A DNA stretch of 64,000 nt from Paracoccus haematequi (GCA_945881965.1 CAMCVS010000006.1:62001-126000); one strand, 5' to 3'; counted from the first letter of the stretch, positions 46,060-59,627 are shown. Notes: generated from the sequence alone by a model not told the origin. A program made the numbers and translations.

Positions 46060-47124
46060 TTACAACAACAGGCCGGGCAGGGGGGCGGCACCTTGCGGCG
46101 TGAGCCCGAGCACCTTGAACAGCGAACCCATTTCATCGGGGTGCGTCAAGCGGCGATGTGCGGCGATGTGGCTTTGCAGCGCCGCGCCGCTGAGCCGCCT
46201 CGCCAGCGCCTGCGCGCGTTGGGTGATGCCAAGGCGTTCCAGAAAAACGCCCTGGGGGGTGATCTGGCTGACGGACATGGTGGCGCGGGCGGCCTGCGCC
46301 AGGGCCGTGAAATCGACATGCGCGGTCAGGTCGGCGGTGCCGGGGGCGGCAAAGGGGTTCACGGGGGCGTGGCGGTGCAGCGCCTGAAACGTGTCGCCCA
46401 GGCTTGGACCGCCGCCGTAGTCGATGACGATCGCCGCGCCACCATTGGACGCGATGCGCCGGGTGATCTGCGCCATGACGGGCAGGGCGGCGGGGCAGAT
46501 TTCCACGATGTCGCCCGCGCGCGTGTCAGTCAGACGGTGCGCCAGCAACGGCTGCGGCGCGGGCGGGGCCAATCCGGCACGCAGGCCCATATCACCCAAG
46601 CCCACCACGGTTTCGGCCCACATATCGCCTGCAATGCGGTGGAATTGCCGGATCGGCAGGGCGTCGAAAAACTCGTTCGCGATCAGGAATAGCGGCTGGT
46701 CGTCGGGCAAATCCCGCGGGTCATCCAGCCAACGCGCGACGGGCACGGCGCGGGCCTGTGCGGCGCGCAAGGCGGGCGACACCTCGACCAGCACCACGTC
46801 CAGCGCGGCATGAAACCCCGGCACGCCCCGCGTGGCGCGCAGCGCATCCGTCATCAGCGTGCCGCGTCCGGGGCCAAGTTCGGCCAGCGTCACGCGCGGC
46901 GCGCGGCCCTGATCCAGCCAGACTTGGGCCAAGGCCAGCCCGATCAATTCGCCGAACATCTGGCTGATTTCCGGGGCGGTGGTGAAATCGCCCGCAGCAC
47001 CCAGCGGATCGCGCGTGGTGTAATAGCCAAAACGCGGGTGCAGCAGACATTCGGCCATATACTGGTCCAGCCGCAATGGCCCGTCCGCCGCGATCCGCGC
47101 CTGCAACAGCGGCAGCAGGCTCAC
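46060..47124 (-). CDS. MidA-family SAM-dependent methyltransferase
   Basis: 354 residues. [14 protein letters not shown] is the SAM-binding loop and [13 protein letters not shown] the conserved MidA motif. Related to NDUFAF7, which methylates an arginine of a complex I subunit. GTG 47124 overlaps the lgt stop (GTGA) and gives the usual length; earlier in-frame codons belong to lgt. Confidence 0.9.
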   Translation of the reverse strand: MSLLPLLQARIAADGPLRLDQYMAECLLHPRFGYYTTRDPLGAAGDFTTAPEISQMFGELIGLALAQVWLDQGRAPRVTLAELGPGRGTLMTDALRATRGVPGFHAALDVVLVEVSPALRAAQARAVPVARWLDDPRDLPDDQPLFLIANEFFDALPIRQFHRIAGDMWAETVVGLGDMGLRAGLAPPAPQPLLAHRLTDTRAGDIVEICPAALPVMAQITRRIASNGGAAIVIDYGGGPSLGDTFQALHRHAPVNPFAAPGTADLTAHVDFTALAQAARATMSVSQITPQGVFLERLGITQRAQALARRLSGAALQSHIAAHRRLTHPDEMGSLFKVLGLTPQGAAPLPGLLL

Positions 47125-48002
47125 GTCTTGCGGGCGCGCAGCAACAGCCACAGCCCCACCACCGCCATCGGCAGCGACAACAGTTGTCCCATGGTAAAGC
47201 CGGGGATGACCCAGCCCAAGGGATTGTCGGCCGTGATGAATTGCGGGTCGGCCTGCCGGAACCATTCCACGACATAGCGCGCCAGCCCATAGCCCAGCAG
47301 GAATACCCCGGTGATCCGCCCCGGCACCTTCAGCGCGTCGCGCCGGAACGCCAGCCACAGCATCAGCCCCAGCAGCACCGCGCCCTCCAGCGCCGCTTCA
47401 TAGAGTTGTGAAGGGTGGCGCGCGCAAAGTCCTATAACCCCCGGACAATCCTGCGCCATGTCGCCGGGAAAGATCACGCCCCACGGCATTTCCGTGGGCC
47501 GCCCCCACAGTTCAGCGTTGATGAAATTGGCGATCCGGCCCAGCATCAGCCCCACGGGCACGCCAAGCGCGATGCAATCGGCGGCCTGCAGGCGGGGGAT
47601 GGCGTGGCGCGCGGTGAACACCCAGCCCGCCACCACCACCCCCAGAAACCCGCCGTGAAACGCCATGCCGCCTTGCCAGACCTTGAGAATATCCACCGGA
47701 TTGGCGAGGTAATAGGCGGGCTGGTAAAACAGCACGAACCCCAGCCGCCCGCCCAGGATCACGCCCAGAATGATCCAGGTCATCAACTCCTCGATCTGCT
47801 GGGCGTTCATCGGCGGGGTGTTGGCGGGCCACAGATGCACGCGCCGCACCGCCGCAAGGCTGATCCGCCACGCCAGCACCAGCCCCACGATATAAGACAG
47901 CGCATACCACCGCAGCGCAAATTCCATCCCGAACAGCGGCAGCGTGATCAGGTTGGGCGACAGGTCGGGAAACGGGATCGCAGCGATGAACGCGGGGGTC
48001 AT
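47121..48002 (-). CDS. lgt: prolipoprotein diacylglyceryl transferase
   Basis: 293 residues, seven membrane helices. Lgt signature [22 protein letters not shown] is near the middle, and [13 protein letters not shown] follows. Transfers diacylglycerol from phosphatidylglycerol to the cysteine of prolipoproteins. GAAGAGG precedes ATG 48002. First gene of lgt-midA-pgeF. Confidence 0.97.
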   Translation of the reverse strand: MTPAFIAAIPFPDLSPNLITLPLFGMEFALRWYALSYIVGLVLAWRISLAAVRRVHLWPANTPPMNAQQIEELMTWIILGVILGGRLGFVLFYQPAYYLANPVDILKVWQGGMAFHGGFLGVVVAGWVFTARHAIPRLQAADCIALGVPVGLMLGRIANFINAELWGRPTEMPWGVIFPGDMAQDCPGVIGLCARHPSQLYEAALEGAVLLGLMLWLAFRRDALKVPGRITGVFLLGYGLARYVVEWFRQADPQFITADNPLGWVIPGFTMGQLLSLPMAVVGLWLLLRARKT

Positions 48003-48094
48003 GAACGGGCCTCTTCGTCGCGGGGTGGGTCTTTTGCTTGAGACCCGGCACGTTCCCCCCCATATAGGGACTAACCCCAAAGGTGGAGCCAAAC

Positions 48095-48340
48095 ATGACC
48101 AACCGTTCCAAGATTCTCGAAGACCTGTCGCAACTGATGACCAATGCGATGGGGGTCGCCCAAGGGGCCAAGACCGAGGCCGAGACGGCGATGAAAGGCC
48201 TGATGGACCGCTGGCTGGCGGACCGCAATTTCGTCACCCGCGACGAATTCGACGCCGTGCGCGCGATGGCGCAAAAGGCGCGCGAAGAAAATGAGGCGCT
48301 GAAGGCGCGGCTGGACGCGATGGAAAAGGCCAAGGCCTGA
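48095..48340 (+). CDS. ubiK: UbiK-family accessory factor
   Basis: 81 residues, mostly helical and ending in a coiled coil ([19 protein letters not shown]), the BMFP/UbiK pattern. Needed for aerobic ubiquinone synthesis in E. coli. GGTGGAG supports ATG 48095 over an upstream GTG. Divergent from lgt. Confidence 0.88.
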   Translation: MTNRSKILEDLSQLMTNAMGVAQGAKTEAETAMKGLMDRWLADRNFVTRDEFDAVRAMAQKAREENEALKARLDAMEKAKA

Positions 48341-48694
48341 TCACGGGCTTTCGTCGGGATTCTTGTCCGTGACGAAGCGGCGGAACACCCGCGCGCGATG
48401 ATTGCGCAAACATGTTGCAGATGCAGCATCACCGGATTCGGAAATCCTCACCGCCATGTGAAGATTTCTTGACAAAGCCCCGCCACCAAACTGGTGCAGT
48501 TGCAGCAAGATCATGTTCTGATTAGATTTTCTTCGTAATCAGACCTGTTTCAAGGCGGTTGCTAGGTCAAGGTTGCTCTGCTACACACCGCCGGAATTTA
48601 CCTGCTTTGACATGCGTCAGGGCGGTCAAACACCCCCGGCGGGCCGCGCGTGGCCCCTGCGACAATCGGGGCCAAGACATGCGGAAGGGTGGAC
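48341..48694 (+). promoter_or_regulatory. control region of the ATP synthase operon
   Basis: 354 bp without a gene. Contains an inverted repeat CTGATTA (48518-48524) / TAATCAG (48536-48542) with an 11-base gap, and a candidate promoter TTGCTA (48559-48564) - 17 bp - TACACA (48582-48587). An isolated TTGACA lies at 48469. Which one drives atpH is not decided. Confidence 0.4.
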
Positions 48695-49255
48695 GTGTCC
48701 GAACCAGCTTCGATTTCCTCCGGCATCGCCAAACGCTATGCCACCGCCGTTTTCGAGATCGTCAGGGATAACAACAACCTTGCCAAGCTCGAGATCAATA
48801 TCGCCGACCTGACGGCTGCGCTGCACGACAGCGCCGATCTGCGGGAACTGATCAATTCGCCGGTCTATTCGCGCGAAGCCCAAGAGGCGGCGATTGCCGT
48901 TCTGGGCAAGAAGATGGGCATGATCCCGTCGATGAAAAACGTGCTGGGCCTGTTGGCGCAGAAGCGGCGGCTGTTCGTGCTGCCCCACATGCTGACCGCG
49001 ATGGCCGCGATGATCGCCGACCACAAGGGCGAGATGACCGCCGACGTGACTAGCGCGCAGGCGATGACACCGGCACAGACCGAGGCGTTGGCCGCCACGC
49101 TGTCCAAGCAATTCGGCAAGACCGTCAAGATCAAGACAAGCGTCGATGAGACCCTCATCGGCGGGCTTGTTGTGAAACTGGGCTCGAAGATGATCGACAC
49201 GTCGATCCGCGCGAAGCTGAACTCCCTCCAGAATGCAATGAAAGAGGTCGGATAA
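48695..49255 (+). CDS. atpH: F1 ATP synthase delta subunit
   Basis: 186 residues; OSCP-like, links F1 to the b stalk. Starts VSEPASISSGIAKRYATAVFE and has the C-terminal VDETLIGGLVVKLGSKMID motif. GTG 48695 is five bases after AAGGG and gives the family length; further in-frame starts upstream lack a site. The atpA start directly follows its stop. Confidence 0.95.
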   Translation: MSEPASISSGIAKRYATAVFEIVRDNNNLAKLEINIADLTAALHDSADLRELINSPVYSREAQEAAIAVLGKKMGMIPSMKNVLGLLAQKRRLFVLPHMLTAMAAMIADHKGEMTADVTSAQAMTPAQTEALAATLSKQFGKTVKIKTSVDETLIGGLVVKLGSKMIDTSIRAKLNSLQNAMKEVG

Positions 49256-50794
<1,539 letters not shown>

Positions 50795-50806
50795 GGGGAC
50801 GGGCGG

Positions 50807-51679
50807 ATGCCGAACCTCAAGGATCTGAAAAACCGGATCGGAAGCGTGAAAAACACGCGGAAGATCACCAAGGCGATGCAGATGGTCGCGGCGGCAAAAC
50901 TGCGCCGCGCCCAGGATGCCGCCGAGGCCGCGCGCCCCTATGCCGAACGGTTCAACGCCGTTCTGGGCGGGCTGGCGGCATCGGTGGGCGGGTCTGACAC
51001 CGCGCCGCGCCTTCTGGCCGGGTCGGGGGCCGAAAAGGTTCACCTGCTGGTGGTGATGACAGCGGAACGCGGGCTGTGCGGCGGGTTCAACTCGTCCATC
51101 GTCAAGCTGGCGCGCGCGCATATCGAAACGCTGCGGGCGCAGGGCAAGACGATCAAGATTATGACCGTCGGCAAGAAGGGGCGCGAACAGATGCGCCGCG
51201 ACTATGGCCAGTATTTCATTGGCCATGTCGATCTCAGCGACGTGAAACGCGTGGGCTATGTCAACGCGCAGGACATCACGCGCGACGTGCTGGCACGGTT
51301 CGACGGCAATGAATTTGACGTCGCCACCCTGTTCTACAGCACCTTCCAGTCGGTGATCGCGCAGACGCCGACCGCGCAGCAGATCATCCCGGCGAAATTC
51401 GCCCCGGTGGCCGAAGGCACGGCATCGCTGTTCGACTATGAACCTGACGAAGAGGCGATCCTCGCCGACCTGTTGCCGCGCGGTGTGGCGACGCAGGTCT
51501 TTGCCGCGCTGCTGGAAAACGCCGCCTCGGAACAGGGTGCGCGGATGTCGGCAATGGACAACGCCACCCGCAACGCCGGCGACATGATCGAACGCCTGAC
51601 CATCATCTATAACCGCTCGCGTCAGGCTGCGATCACCAAGGAACTCATCGAAATCATCTCGGGCGCCGAGGCGCTCTGA
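50807..51679 (+). CDS. atpG: F1 ATP synthase gamma subunit
   Basis: 290 residues, central shaft. N-terminal [31 protein letters not shown] and C-terminal [25 protein letters not shown] are conserved helices. Confidence 0.98.
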   Translation: MPNLKDLKNRIGSVKNTRKITKAMQMVAAAKLRRAQDAAEAARPYAERFNAVLGGLAASVGGSDTAPRLLAGSGAEKVHLLVVMTAERGLCGGFNSSIVKLARAHIETLRAQGKTIKIMTVGKKGREQMRRDYGQYFIGHVDLSDVKRVGYVNAQDITRDVLARFDGNEFDVATLFYSTFQSVIAQTPTAQQIIPAKFAPVAEGTASLFDYEPDEEAILADLLPRGVATQVFAALLENAASEQGARMSAMDNATRNAGDMIERLTIIYNRSRQAAITKELIEIISGAEAL

Positions 51680-53122
<1,443 letters not shown>

Positions 53123-53133
53123 GGGGAACCCAG

Positions 53134-53529
53134 ATGGCTGATACGATGCAGTTTGATCTGGTCAGCCCGGAACGGCGGCTTGCCTCGCTGGCCGTGACGG
53201 CGGTGCAGATCCCCGCGATGGAAGGCGATCTGACCGCCATGGCGGGCCACGCGCCGCTGATCACCACGCTGCGCCCCGGCGTGTTGCGGGTGTCGGGGCC
53301 AAAGGGAGATGCCGCCTATGTGGTGACGGGCGGCTTTGCCCAGATCACCACGGACGCGACATCGGTGCTGGCCGAACAGGCGATGCCGCTGGCCGAGGTC
53401 AAGGCGGGCGATATCGACAAGCTGGTGCAGGCCGCCGAGGCCGCCGCCGCGAAATCCGCGCCGGAACTGCGCGCGGGGGCTGACAAGCTGGTGGCGGATC
53501 TGATGGCATTGCGGGCCGCTGTCGCCTGA
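53134..53529 (+). CDS. atpC: F1 ATP synthase epsilon subunit
   Basis: 131 residues. N-terminal beta-sandwich ([35 protein letters not shown]) and a short helical C-terminus rich in alanine. Closes the five-gene F1 operon; F0 genes are elsewhere, as is normal in alphaproteobacteria. Confidence 0.96.
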   Translation: MADTMQFDLVSPERRLASLAVTAVQIPAMEGDLTAMAGHAPLITTLRPGVLRVSGPKGDAAYVVTGGFAQITTDATSVLAEQAMPLAEVKAGDIDKLVQAAEAAAAKSAPELRAGADKLVADLMALRAAVA

Positions 53530-53552
53530 GAGCTGATCGCGGGAATGTGAAC

Positions 53553-53580
53553 GAAAGCCTCCGGTTTCCCGGAGGCTTTT
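53553..53580 (+). terminator. terminator of the atp operon
   Basis: AAAGCCTCCGG/CCGGAGGCTTT stem of 11 bp with TTTC loop and T-run. Confidence 0.93.
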
Positions 53581-53699
53581 CGCGTTAAAGATGTGCTGTT
53601 TGCGCAACTAACACAAAGCTGCCGCGTGACTTTCCCCACGGCTTCCACAATCCTGCCGAAATTGCCGGATAGTCCATGTGGGTCAAACGGGTAATGGTC

Positions 53700-54050
53700 A
53701 TGAAGCGTCTGCGAAATCACTGGATCGGCATTGATCAGGGCGACAACGTCCTGTTCTCTGACTTTGAGGATGGTGGCGAGATGTGGACCGGCACTGGCCC
53801 GCGCGAACGCCGCCGCCGGGTGACCTTTGGCGAAAGTTTCCGCAGCGCGCCTGCGGTGCATGTGGCGCTGTCGCTGTCGGACCTGCACCATGCCACGAAT
53901 GTGCGCACAGACATCGCCGCCGAAGCGGTGGATGCGACGGGCTTTGACGTGGTGTTCCGGACCTGGGGCGATACCAAGGTGGCGCGCGCGCGGGTGCGGT
54001 GGATGGCCATCGGCGAATTGCGCGACAGCGACGAATGGGAATTGTATTGA
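53700..54050 (+). CDS. H-type lectin domain protein
   Basis: 116 residues. The H-type lectin core is visible as VTFGESFRSAPAVHVALSLSDL and FDVVFRTWGDTKVARARVRWMAIGE. Starts at 53676, 53694 and 53700 are in frame; 53700 has a weak GGG eight bases upstream. No signal peptide. A sugar-binding role is the family expectation. It has its own start 150 bp after the atp terminator. Confidence 0.8.
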   Translation: MKRLRNHWIGIDQGDNVLFSDFEDGGEMWTGTGPRERRRRVTFGESFRSAPAVHVALSLSDLHHATNVRTDIAAEAVDATGFDVVFRTWGDTKVARARVRWMAIGELRDSDEWELY

Positions 54051-54078
54051 GAGCGGCGGGCTGAAAGCCTGCCGAAAT

Positions 54079-54099
54079 GGTGGGTGGCAAGCACCCACC
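54079..54099. terminator. hairpin between convergent genes
   Basis: GGTGGGTG-GCAAG-CACCCACC, a perfect eight-base stem between the lectin gene (plus) and the DMT transporter (minus). No T-run. Similar GGTGGGTGGCAAGCACCCACC stretches are familiar from other proteobacterial intergenic regions. Confidence 0.45.
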
Positions 54100-54112
54100 C
54101 TACGCCGTCACC

Positions 54113-55060
54113 CTAGCTGCGTATCTTGGCTTCGCGCCAGACTGTGACCAGCCCCGCCCCCAGGATAAGTGTGATGCCAAGCACGGCGACCGGGTCCAGC
54201 ACATCACCGAACAGAACGTAACCGGCCACAACTGCCAACGGCACCGCCAGATATTCAAAGGGCGCCATGGTGGCGGCGCGGCCCAGCCTGTAGGCTTGTG
54301 CCAGACAATAGCCGATCAGCGCCGAGTTTGCCCCCATCAGCGCGAACAGCGCCCAATCCCCCGGCGCGGGCCAGACCCAGGCGCGCAGCAGGAATGTCAG
54401 CGACGGGTTTGTGACGCCATCTGCGAACCGCCCGTCGCCCGCCACCGCCCAGAACCCGGCCCCCACGATCAGGAACGTGCCCTGAATCCACGCCGACAGC
54501 ACCGAGGCGGGCGCAGAGGCCCCCAATTGCCGCGTCAGGATCGAGTTGACCGCATAGCCCATCGCCGCCAGCACCGGCAGCAGCAGCACGATCCGCGCCG
54601 CAGGCAGGTCCGCCCCCGCCGCCCAGGGCCGTTGCATCACGATGACGCCAGCCAGACCGATCAGCACCGCACCGATTCGCCATGGCCCGATGCGTTCGCC
54701 CAGCATAGGCACCGACAACAGCGTGATCAGCAGCGGCGCGATGTAGAACAGCGCCATCGCTTCGGCAATCGGCAGCGCGGCCAGCGCCGCGAAATAGGTC
54801 AGGTTGGAGAATATCACCAGCGCACAGCGCAACAGGTGCAGGGCGGGGCGGGTGGTGCGGAACAGGCGCACCCCGCCTTCGATTTGCACCAAGGCCAGCG
54901 TGATGGGCAGCGCCAGCGCTGCGCGCAGGAACACCATCTGATGCAGCGGATAGCCCCCGGACAGCGACTTGATCAGCACATCGTTCAGCGTGATGCCAAT
55001 GGTGCCGATCAGGATGCACAGGATCGCCAGACCGGGCCGCGACAGCGTTTCAATAGCCAC
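54113..55060 (-). CDS. DMT-family (EamA) transporter
   Basis: About 315 residues, ten membrane helices in two EamA halves (first around IGTIGITLNDVLIKSLSG, second beginning LLPVLAAMGYAVNSILTRQLG). The start is unclear: GTG 55060 is inside the end of ghrA, and TTG 55075 is an alternative; neither has a good site. Export of a metabolite is the family norm; substrate unknown. Confidence 0.85.
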   Translation of the reverse strand: MAIETLSRPGLAILCILIGTIGITLNDVLIKSLSGGYPLHQMVFLRAALALPITLALVQIEGGVRLFRTTRPALHLLRCALVIFSNLTYFAALAALPIAEAMALFYIAPLLITLLSVPMLGERIGPWRIGAVLIGLAGVIVMQRPWAAGADLPAARIVLLLPVLAAMGYAVNSILTRQLGASAPASVLSAWIQGTFLIVGAGFWAVAGDGRFADGVTNPSLTFLLRAWVWPAPGDWALFALMGANSALIGYCLAQAYRLGRAATMAPFEYLAVPLAVVAGYVLFGDVLDPVAVLGITLILGAGLVTVWREAKIRS

Positions 55061-55982
55061 GCGCGCGGTCCACAAGGTTCAGGAGTGGCAAACCGGCCTC
55101 GCCCCGGCGGATGTTTTCCGCGACCGCGCGGGCGGCGGTGCGGGGCCGCGTGGCCGACGCGATATGCGGTGTGACGGTGACGCGCGGATGCGCCCAAAAG
55201 GGATGCGCAGGCGGCAGGGGTTCGATGCGGAAGGTGTCTAGCGTCGCGTGCCCGATATGGCCGCTGTCCAGCGCGGCCAGCAGGGCGGCATCGTCGATCA
55301 GCCCGCCACGACCGGGATTCAGCACGACGGCCCCTTGCGGCAGATGCGCCAGCGTATAGGCGTTCAGCGTGTTTTCGGTCTGGGGCGTCAGGGGCAGCAA
55401 CAGCACCAATATCTGCGCCGTGGTCAGCGCGGCGGGCAGGTCGGCGTCGCCCGCGCGACGGGTCACACCGGGAATGGGACGGGCGTTGCGGCTCCAGCCG
55501 GTCACGGGAAATCCAAGCCCCACCAGCGCCTGCGCGCAGGCCGCGCCCAGCTCGCCCATGCCAAGGATCGTCACCGGGCGATCTGCGGCCAAGGGCGGCA
55601 CATCCGCGCGCCACTGTCCGTCCTGCCCCAGAATATGCGCGTCCATGCCCAGATGATGACGCAGCACGTGGCCGGTCACCCATTCCACCATGCCCGCCGT
55701 CAACCCGCCGTCCACCATCCGCGCCAGCGGCACGGCAAGCGTCGGGTTGCCCACCACATCCTCGACCCCCGCCCACAGGTTCAGCACCGCCTTCAGGCGC
55801 GGAAACAGGCTGAAATCCTGCACGCTGCTGTTCGGCGCATAGACGATGTAATCCACGATATCGGCGGGAATATCGGTGGCCACATGCGCGGTCACGCCTG
55901 CCTCGGCCAGGGCTGCGGGCAGGTGCGGACGGTAATCGTCCCAGGCTTTGGCGCGGGCGGCAAACAACACGTTGATGGGCAT
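55050..55982 (-). CDS. ghrA: glyoxylate/hydroxypyruvate reductase A
   Basis: 310 residues, D-2-hydroxyacid dehydrogenase of the GhrA type. GMGELGAACAQAL is the NAD(P) motif, and NPGRGG, RIEPLPPAHPFW and TPHIAS carry the catalytic Arg, Glu and His. AAAGGT precedes ATG 55982. Follows rodA on the same strand. Confidence 0.9.
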   Translation of the reverse strand: MPINVLFAARAKAWDDYRPHLPAALAEAGVTAHVATDIPADIVDYIVYAPNSSVQDFSLFPRLKAVLNLWAGVEDVVGNPTLAVPLARMVDGGLTAGMVEWVTGHVLRHHLGMDAHILGQDGQWRADVPPLAADRPVTILGMGELGAACAQALVGLGFPVTGWSRNARPIPGVTRRAGDADLPAALTTAQILVLLLPLTPQTENTLNAYTLAHLPQGAVVLNPGRGGLIDDAALLAALDSGHIGHATLDTFRIEPLPPAHPFWAHPRVTVTPHIASATRPRTAARAVAENIRRGEAGLPLLNLVDRARGY

Positions 55983-55998
55983 GATGGACCTTTCAGGC

Positions 55999-57138
55999 TT
56001 AGCGCGGGCGATGGATGTTCGCGCTTTGCACCATGCCAAAGCCGATCATCAGGATCAGCATCGCCGACCCGCCATAGGACACCAGCGGCAAGGGCACGCC
56101 CACCACTGGCGCCAGCCCCATCACCATCGCCATATTGACCGAGAAGAACAGAAAGAAATTCATCGCCACCCCGATCGTCAGCAATTGCGAAAACCGGTCC
56201 TTCATCTGGATCGCGGCCACGATGCAGAACACGATGATCAGCGCATAGAGCGTCAGCAGGGAAAACGCGCCGATAAAGCCGAATTCCTCGGCGAGGGTGT
56301 TAAAGATGAAATCGGTGTGCTTTTCGGGCAGGAAATTCAGCCGCGATTGCGTGCCCTGCATGAATCCCTTGCCGGTCCAGCCGCCCGATCCCATGGCGAT
56401 CTTGCCCTGCGTGATGTGGTATCCCGCGCCCAGCGGGTCGCTTTCGGGGTTCAGGAAGGTGTCGATGCGGCGGAACTGGTAGTCCTCGATCAATTGCCAA
56501 TCCGTGTCGCGTGACCGGAACACGGCGCTGACCAGCGCCACCCCGCCGGTCAGCACGGCGGCGAAATAGGCCCAATGCACGCCCGCGACGAACATCATCG
56601 CGCCACCGGCGGTTGCCACCAGAATCGCGGTGCCCAGATCGGGCTGGCCCATCACCAGCGCCGCCGGGGTCAGGATCACCACCGCCGGGATGGCGACCCA
56701 CAAGGGCTGCGATGTCTTGCGCGCGGGCAGCCAGTCGTAATAGGCGGCCAGAAACATCACCAGCGCGATCTTCATCAATTCCGAGGGTTGCAGGTTGATA
56801 AAGCCAAGGTCGATCCAGCGCTGCGCGCCCATGCGGACCGCGCCGAACAGGTCCACGATCACCAGAAGCGTCACACCCACCCCATAGGCCAGCGCCGACA
56901 GGTTGCGCCAGAACCAGATCGGCACCATGGCGACAACGAACATCACCGACAGGCTAAGGCCAAAGCGTTTCATCTGCGCCGCCGCCCAAGGGTCGAACCG
57001 CCCGCCCGCCACCGAATACAGCATCAGGAACCCGACGGACGCCACCGCCGTCAGCAGGATCACCAGCGCCCAGTTCAGATACAGCACCTTGCGCAGGCCC
57101 GTGGGGGTGTATTTGACGGAATACTCAAGATAACTCAT
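55999..57138 (-). CDS. rodA: rod-shape peptidoglycan polymerase RodA
   Basis: 379 residues, ten helices, SEDS family glycosyltransferase. Conserved GQPDLGTAI, the extracellular catalytic region and C-terminal GVPLPLVSYGGSAMLILM are seen. Start overlaps the mrdA stop (ATGA). Works with PBP2 in sidewall growth. Confidence 0.96.
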   Translation of the reverse strand: MSYLEYSVKYTPTGLRKVLYLNWALVILLTAVASVGFLMLYSVAGGRFDPWAAAQMKRFGLSLSVMFVVAMVPIWFWRNLSALAYGVGVTLLVIVDLFGAVRMGAQRWIDLGFINLQPSELMKIALVMFLAAYYDWLPARKTSQPLWVAIPAVVILTPAALVMGQPDLGTAILVATAGGAMMFVAGVHWAYFAAVLTGGVALVSAVFRSRDTDWQLIEDYQFRRIDTFLNPESDPLGAGYHITQGKIAMGSGGWTGKGFMQGTQSRLNFLPEKHTDFIFNTLAEEFGFIGAFSLLTLYALIIVFCIVAAIQMKDRFSQLLTIGVAMNFFLFFSVNMAMVMGLAPVVGVPLPLVSYGGSAMLILMIGFGMVQSANIHRPR

Positions 57139-59078
57139 GCGCGGCCCCGCTCGGATGGCCCGGTCCGGGGCAGCACGTCGCGCAGGCGGTCCTGTTGGTC
57201 GCGGATGCGGTCGCGTTGCGCCGAAGGATAGGCTTCGAGCGGCGGATCGCCCCCGAACAGCGCCTGCAAGGTGATGTCGCGCGCGACGGGGGCGGCTACG
57301 GCGGACCCGCCGCCGCCATGTTCCACCACCACGGCCACCGCGACGCGCGGCGCGTCAAAGGGCGCGAAATTCACGAACAGCGCATGGTCGCGGCGGTTCC
57401 ACGGCAGGTCTTCGTTGCGGATCACACCGCGACGGCGTTCATCCTCGGTGATGTTGCGGACCTGGCTGGTGCCGGTCTTGCCCGCCATGCGCAGGGTGTC
57501 GTCCGCGATGCGCGAGCCATAGGCGGTGCCGCGCTGATGGTTCGTCACCGCAAACATGGCGCGGCGGATCATGCGCAGGTTGTTCTCGTTCATCCCCATA
57601 GGATCACCCCGGCCCGTCGGCTGATCCACACCGTCGATGGCGCGCACGAGCCGGGGCATCACGTTGCGCCCCGTCGCCAGCCGCGCCGTCATCACCGCCA
57701 GTTGCAGCGGCGAGGCCAGCACCAGACCCTGCCCGATGGATGCGTTGACCGTGTCACCGATCACCCATTCCTTGTCAAAGGTGGCTTTTTTCCATTCCTT
57801 GGTCGGCGCCCGCCCGCCCGCCATGCCCGACAGTGGCAGGTTGAACCGTTCGCCCACGCCCAGCCGTTCGGCCATGGCGGCCAGTTTTTCGATCCCGACT
57901 TTCAGCGCGAGTTCATAGTAATACACGTCGCAGCTTTCGCGCAGCGAGGTTTCAAGGTTCACATGGCCATGGCCGGCGCGTTTCCAGCAGTGGAATTTGC
58001 GGTTCGACACCTCCAGATGGCCGGGGCAATAGACGGTTTCTTCGGGGCCGATGATGCCGTCTTCCAGCGCCGCCATTGCCGTGACCATCTTGAAGGTCGA
58101 TCCCGGCGGGTAATTGCCCTGAATGGCCTTGGCGGCCAGCGGGCGATAGGGGTTGTCGGTCAACGCCTTGTAATCGGCCACGGAAATGCCGCGCACAAAC
58201 ATGTTGGGGTCAAACGACGGGGCGGACGCCACGGCCAACAGATCGCCGCTGTCGCAGTCGATGACCACGGCGGCGGCGCTTTCGCCGCTAAGCCGCGCCT
58301 CGCAATAGGTTTGCAGCATGGCGTCAATGGTCAGTTGCACATCGACACCCGGCTGGCCTTCGACACGGCTCAATTCGCGCATCACCCGGCCGGACGCGCT
58401 GACTTCGACATGCTGGGTGCCCGCCTTGCCGCGCAACTGGTCTTCGAGTTTCGATTCCAGCCCGACCTTGCCCATCTGGAACCGGGGCAGGCGCAGCAAT
58501 TGATCGGGGTCTTCGATTTTCGACAGGTCGTAATCCGACACCGGGCCGACATAACCCGCGATATGGGCAAATCCCGGTCCCAGCGGATAGCTGCGCGACA
58601 GGCCCACCTCGGGGGTCACGCCGGGCAGCGCCGGGGCATTGACCGCGACCCGGCTGAGGTCATCCCAACTGACGCGGTCGGCCACGGTGACGGGGGTATC
58701 GCCGCGCCGTTCGGCCAATTCCTTGCGGATGCGGGCCAGATCGCTGTCGCTCAGCGGCAACAGCGCAGCCAGACGGCGCAGCACCAGATCGGTGTCACCC
58801 GCCTGTTCGCGGACCAGCGTGATCCGGTAGGACGGTTCATTCGCCGCCACCGGCACGCCGTTGCGGTCGAAAATCAACCCGCGCGCGGGCGGCAACAGCC
58901 TGATGTTGATGCGGTTTTCTTCGGCCAGCAGGCGAAACTGTTCGCCCTGTTCGACCTGCATCCACCGCATCCGCAGGCCAAGACCGCCGACGAGCGCCAG
59001 TTGCGCCGCGCCCAGCATCAACGCGCGCCGGGTCAGGCGGCGGTTGGCATCGGTGATTTCGCGTTCGCGGAGTCTCAT
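57135..59078 (-). CDS. mrdA: penicillin-binding protein 2
   Basis: 647 residues, monofunctional transpeptidase. One N-terminal helix; SxxK motif GSTFKM with catalytic Ser327, SxN region ESCDVYYYE and KTGTSQ. The C-terminal tail is charged. Partner of RodA. Confidence 0.97.
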   Translation of the reverse strand: MRLREREITDANRRLTRRALMLGAAQLALVGGLGLRMRWMQVEQGEQFRLLAEENRINIRLLPPARGLIFDRNGVPVAANEPSYRITLVREQAGDTDLVLRRLAALLPLSDSDLARIRKELAERRGDTPVTVADRVSWDDLSRVAVNAPALPGVTPEVGLSRSYPLGPGFAHIAGYVGPVSDYDLSKIEDPDQLLRLPRFQMGKVGLESKLEDQLRGKAGTQHVEVSASGRVMRELSRVEGQPGVDVQLTIDAMLQTYCEARLSGESAAAVVIDCDSGDLLAVASAPSFDPNMFVRGISVADYKALTDNPYRPLAAKAIQGNYPPGSTFKMVTAMAALEDGIIGPEETVYCPGHLEVSNRKFHCWKRAGHGHVNLETSLRESCDVYYYELALKVGIEKLAAMAERLGVGERFNLPLSGMAGGRAPTKEWKKATFDKEWVIGDTVNASIGQGLVLASPLQLAVMTARLATGRNVMPRLVRAIDGVDQPTGRGDPMGMNENNLRMIRRAMFAVTNHQRGTAYGSRIADDTLRMAGKTGTSQVRNITEDERRRGVIRNEDLPWNRRDHALFVNFAPFDAPRVAVAVVVEHGGGGSAVAAPVARDITLQALFGGDPPLEAYPSAQRDRIRDQQDRLRDVLPRTGPSERGRA

Positions 59079-59087
59079 GAAACCTCT

Positions 59088-59627
59088 TTAGGCGCGACGG
59101 CCTTCGATGTCGATCTCGGCGGGGTGCGCTTTGGACAGGCCAAGCGCCAGATGCGCCGCCAGCACCACCAGCGGATAGGCCACAAAGGTGGCCGCTGTCT
59201 GCAACAGCGTCAAGCCAAGCGCGGCCTGCGGCACCATCACCAGCGTCAGCACCATGCGCTGCGCCGCCAGGATCGCCATCAACACCACGCCCACCGCCAT
59301 CCACTCGATCACAAAGTTCTGATCGCGCAGGCCGCGCGACCGTGCCTTCAGCGCCTCGACCCCGATCAACACCAACAGCGTCATCAGCCCCGGCGGCCGG
59401 TCCAGCAGGAAATCCGCCAGCAGCATGACCCCCACCACCGCCAGCGACGGCAGGTATTCGGGCCGCCGGGCCGCAAAGCCCAATGTCAGCGCCAGCAACA
59501 GGTCAGGCGCGACCCATCCATACGGTTGCGTATCCAGCGGCAGCAATTGCAGGAAGATTACCAGCAGCGCCACCCCGACATAGGCCAGACGCAGCACCCA
59601 GCGCCGCAGCACGATCCGTTCAGCCAT
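59088..59627 (-). CDS. mreD: rod-shape protein MreD
   Basis: 179 residues with about five helices (VALLVIFLQLLPL, PSLAVVGVMLLADFLL and others). ATG 59627 overlaps the end of mreC. Typical weakly conserved MreD; identity rests on place and topology. Confidence 0.9.
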   Translation of the reverse strand: MAERIVLRRWVLRLAYVGVALLVIFLQLLPLDTQPYGWVAPDLLLALTLGFAARRPEYLPSLAVVGVMLLADFLLDRPPGLMTLLVLIGVEALKARSRGLRDQNFVIEWMAVGVVLMAILAAQRMVLTLVMVPQAALGLTLLQTAATFVAYPLVVLAAHLALGLSKAHPAEIDIEGRRA

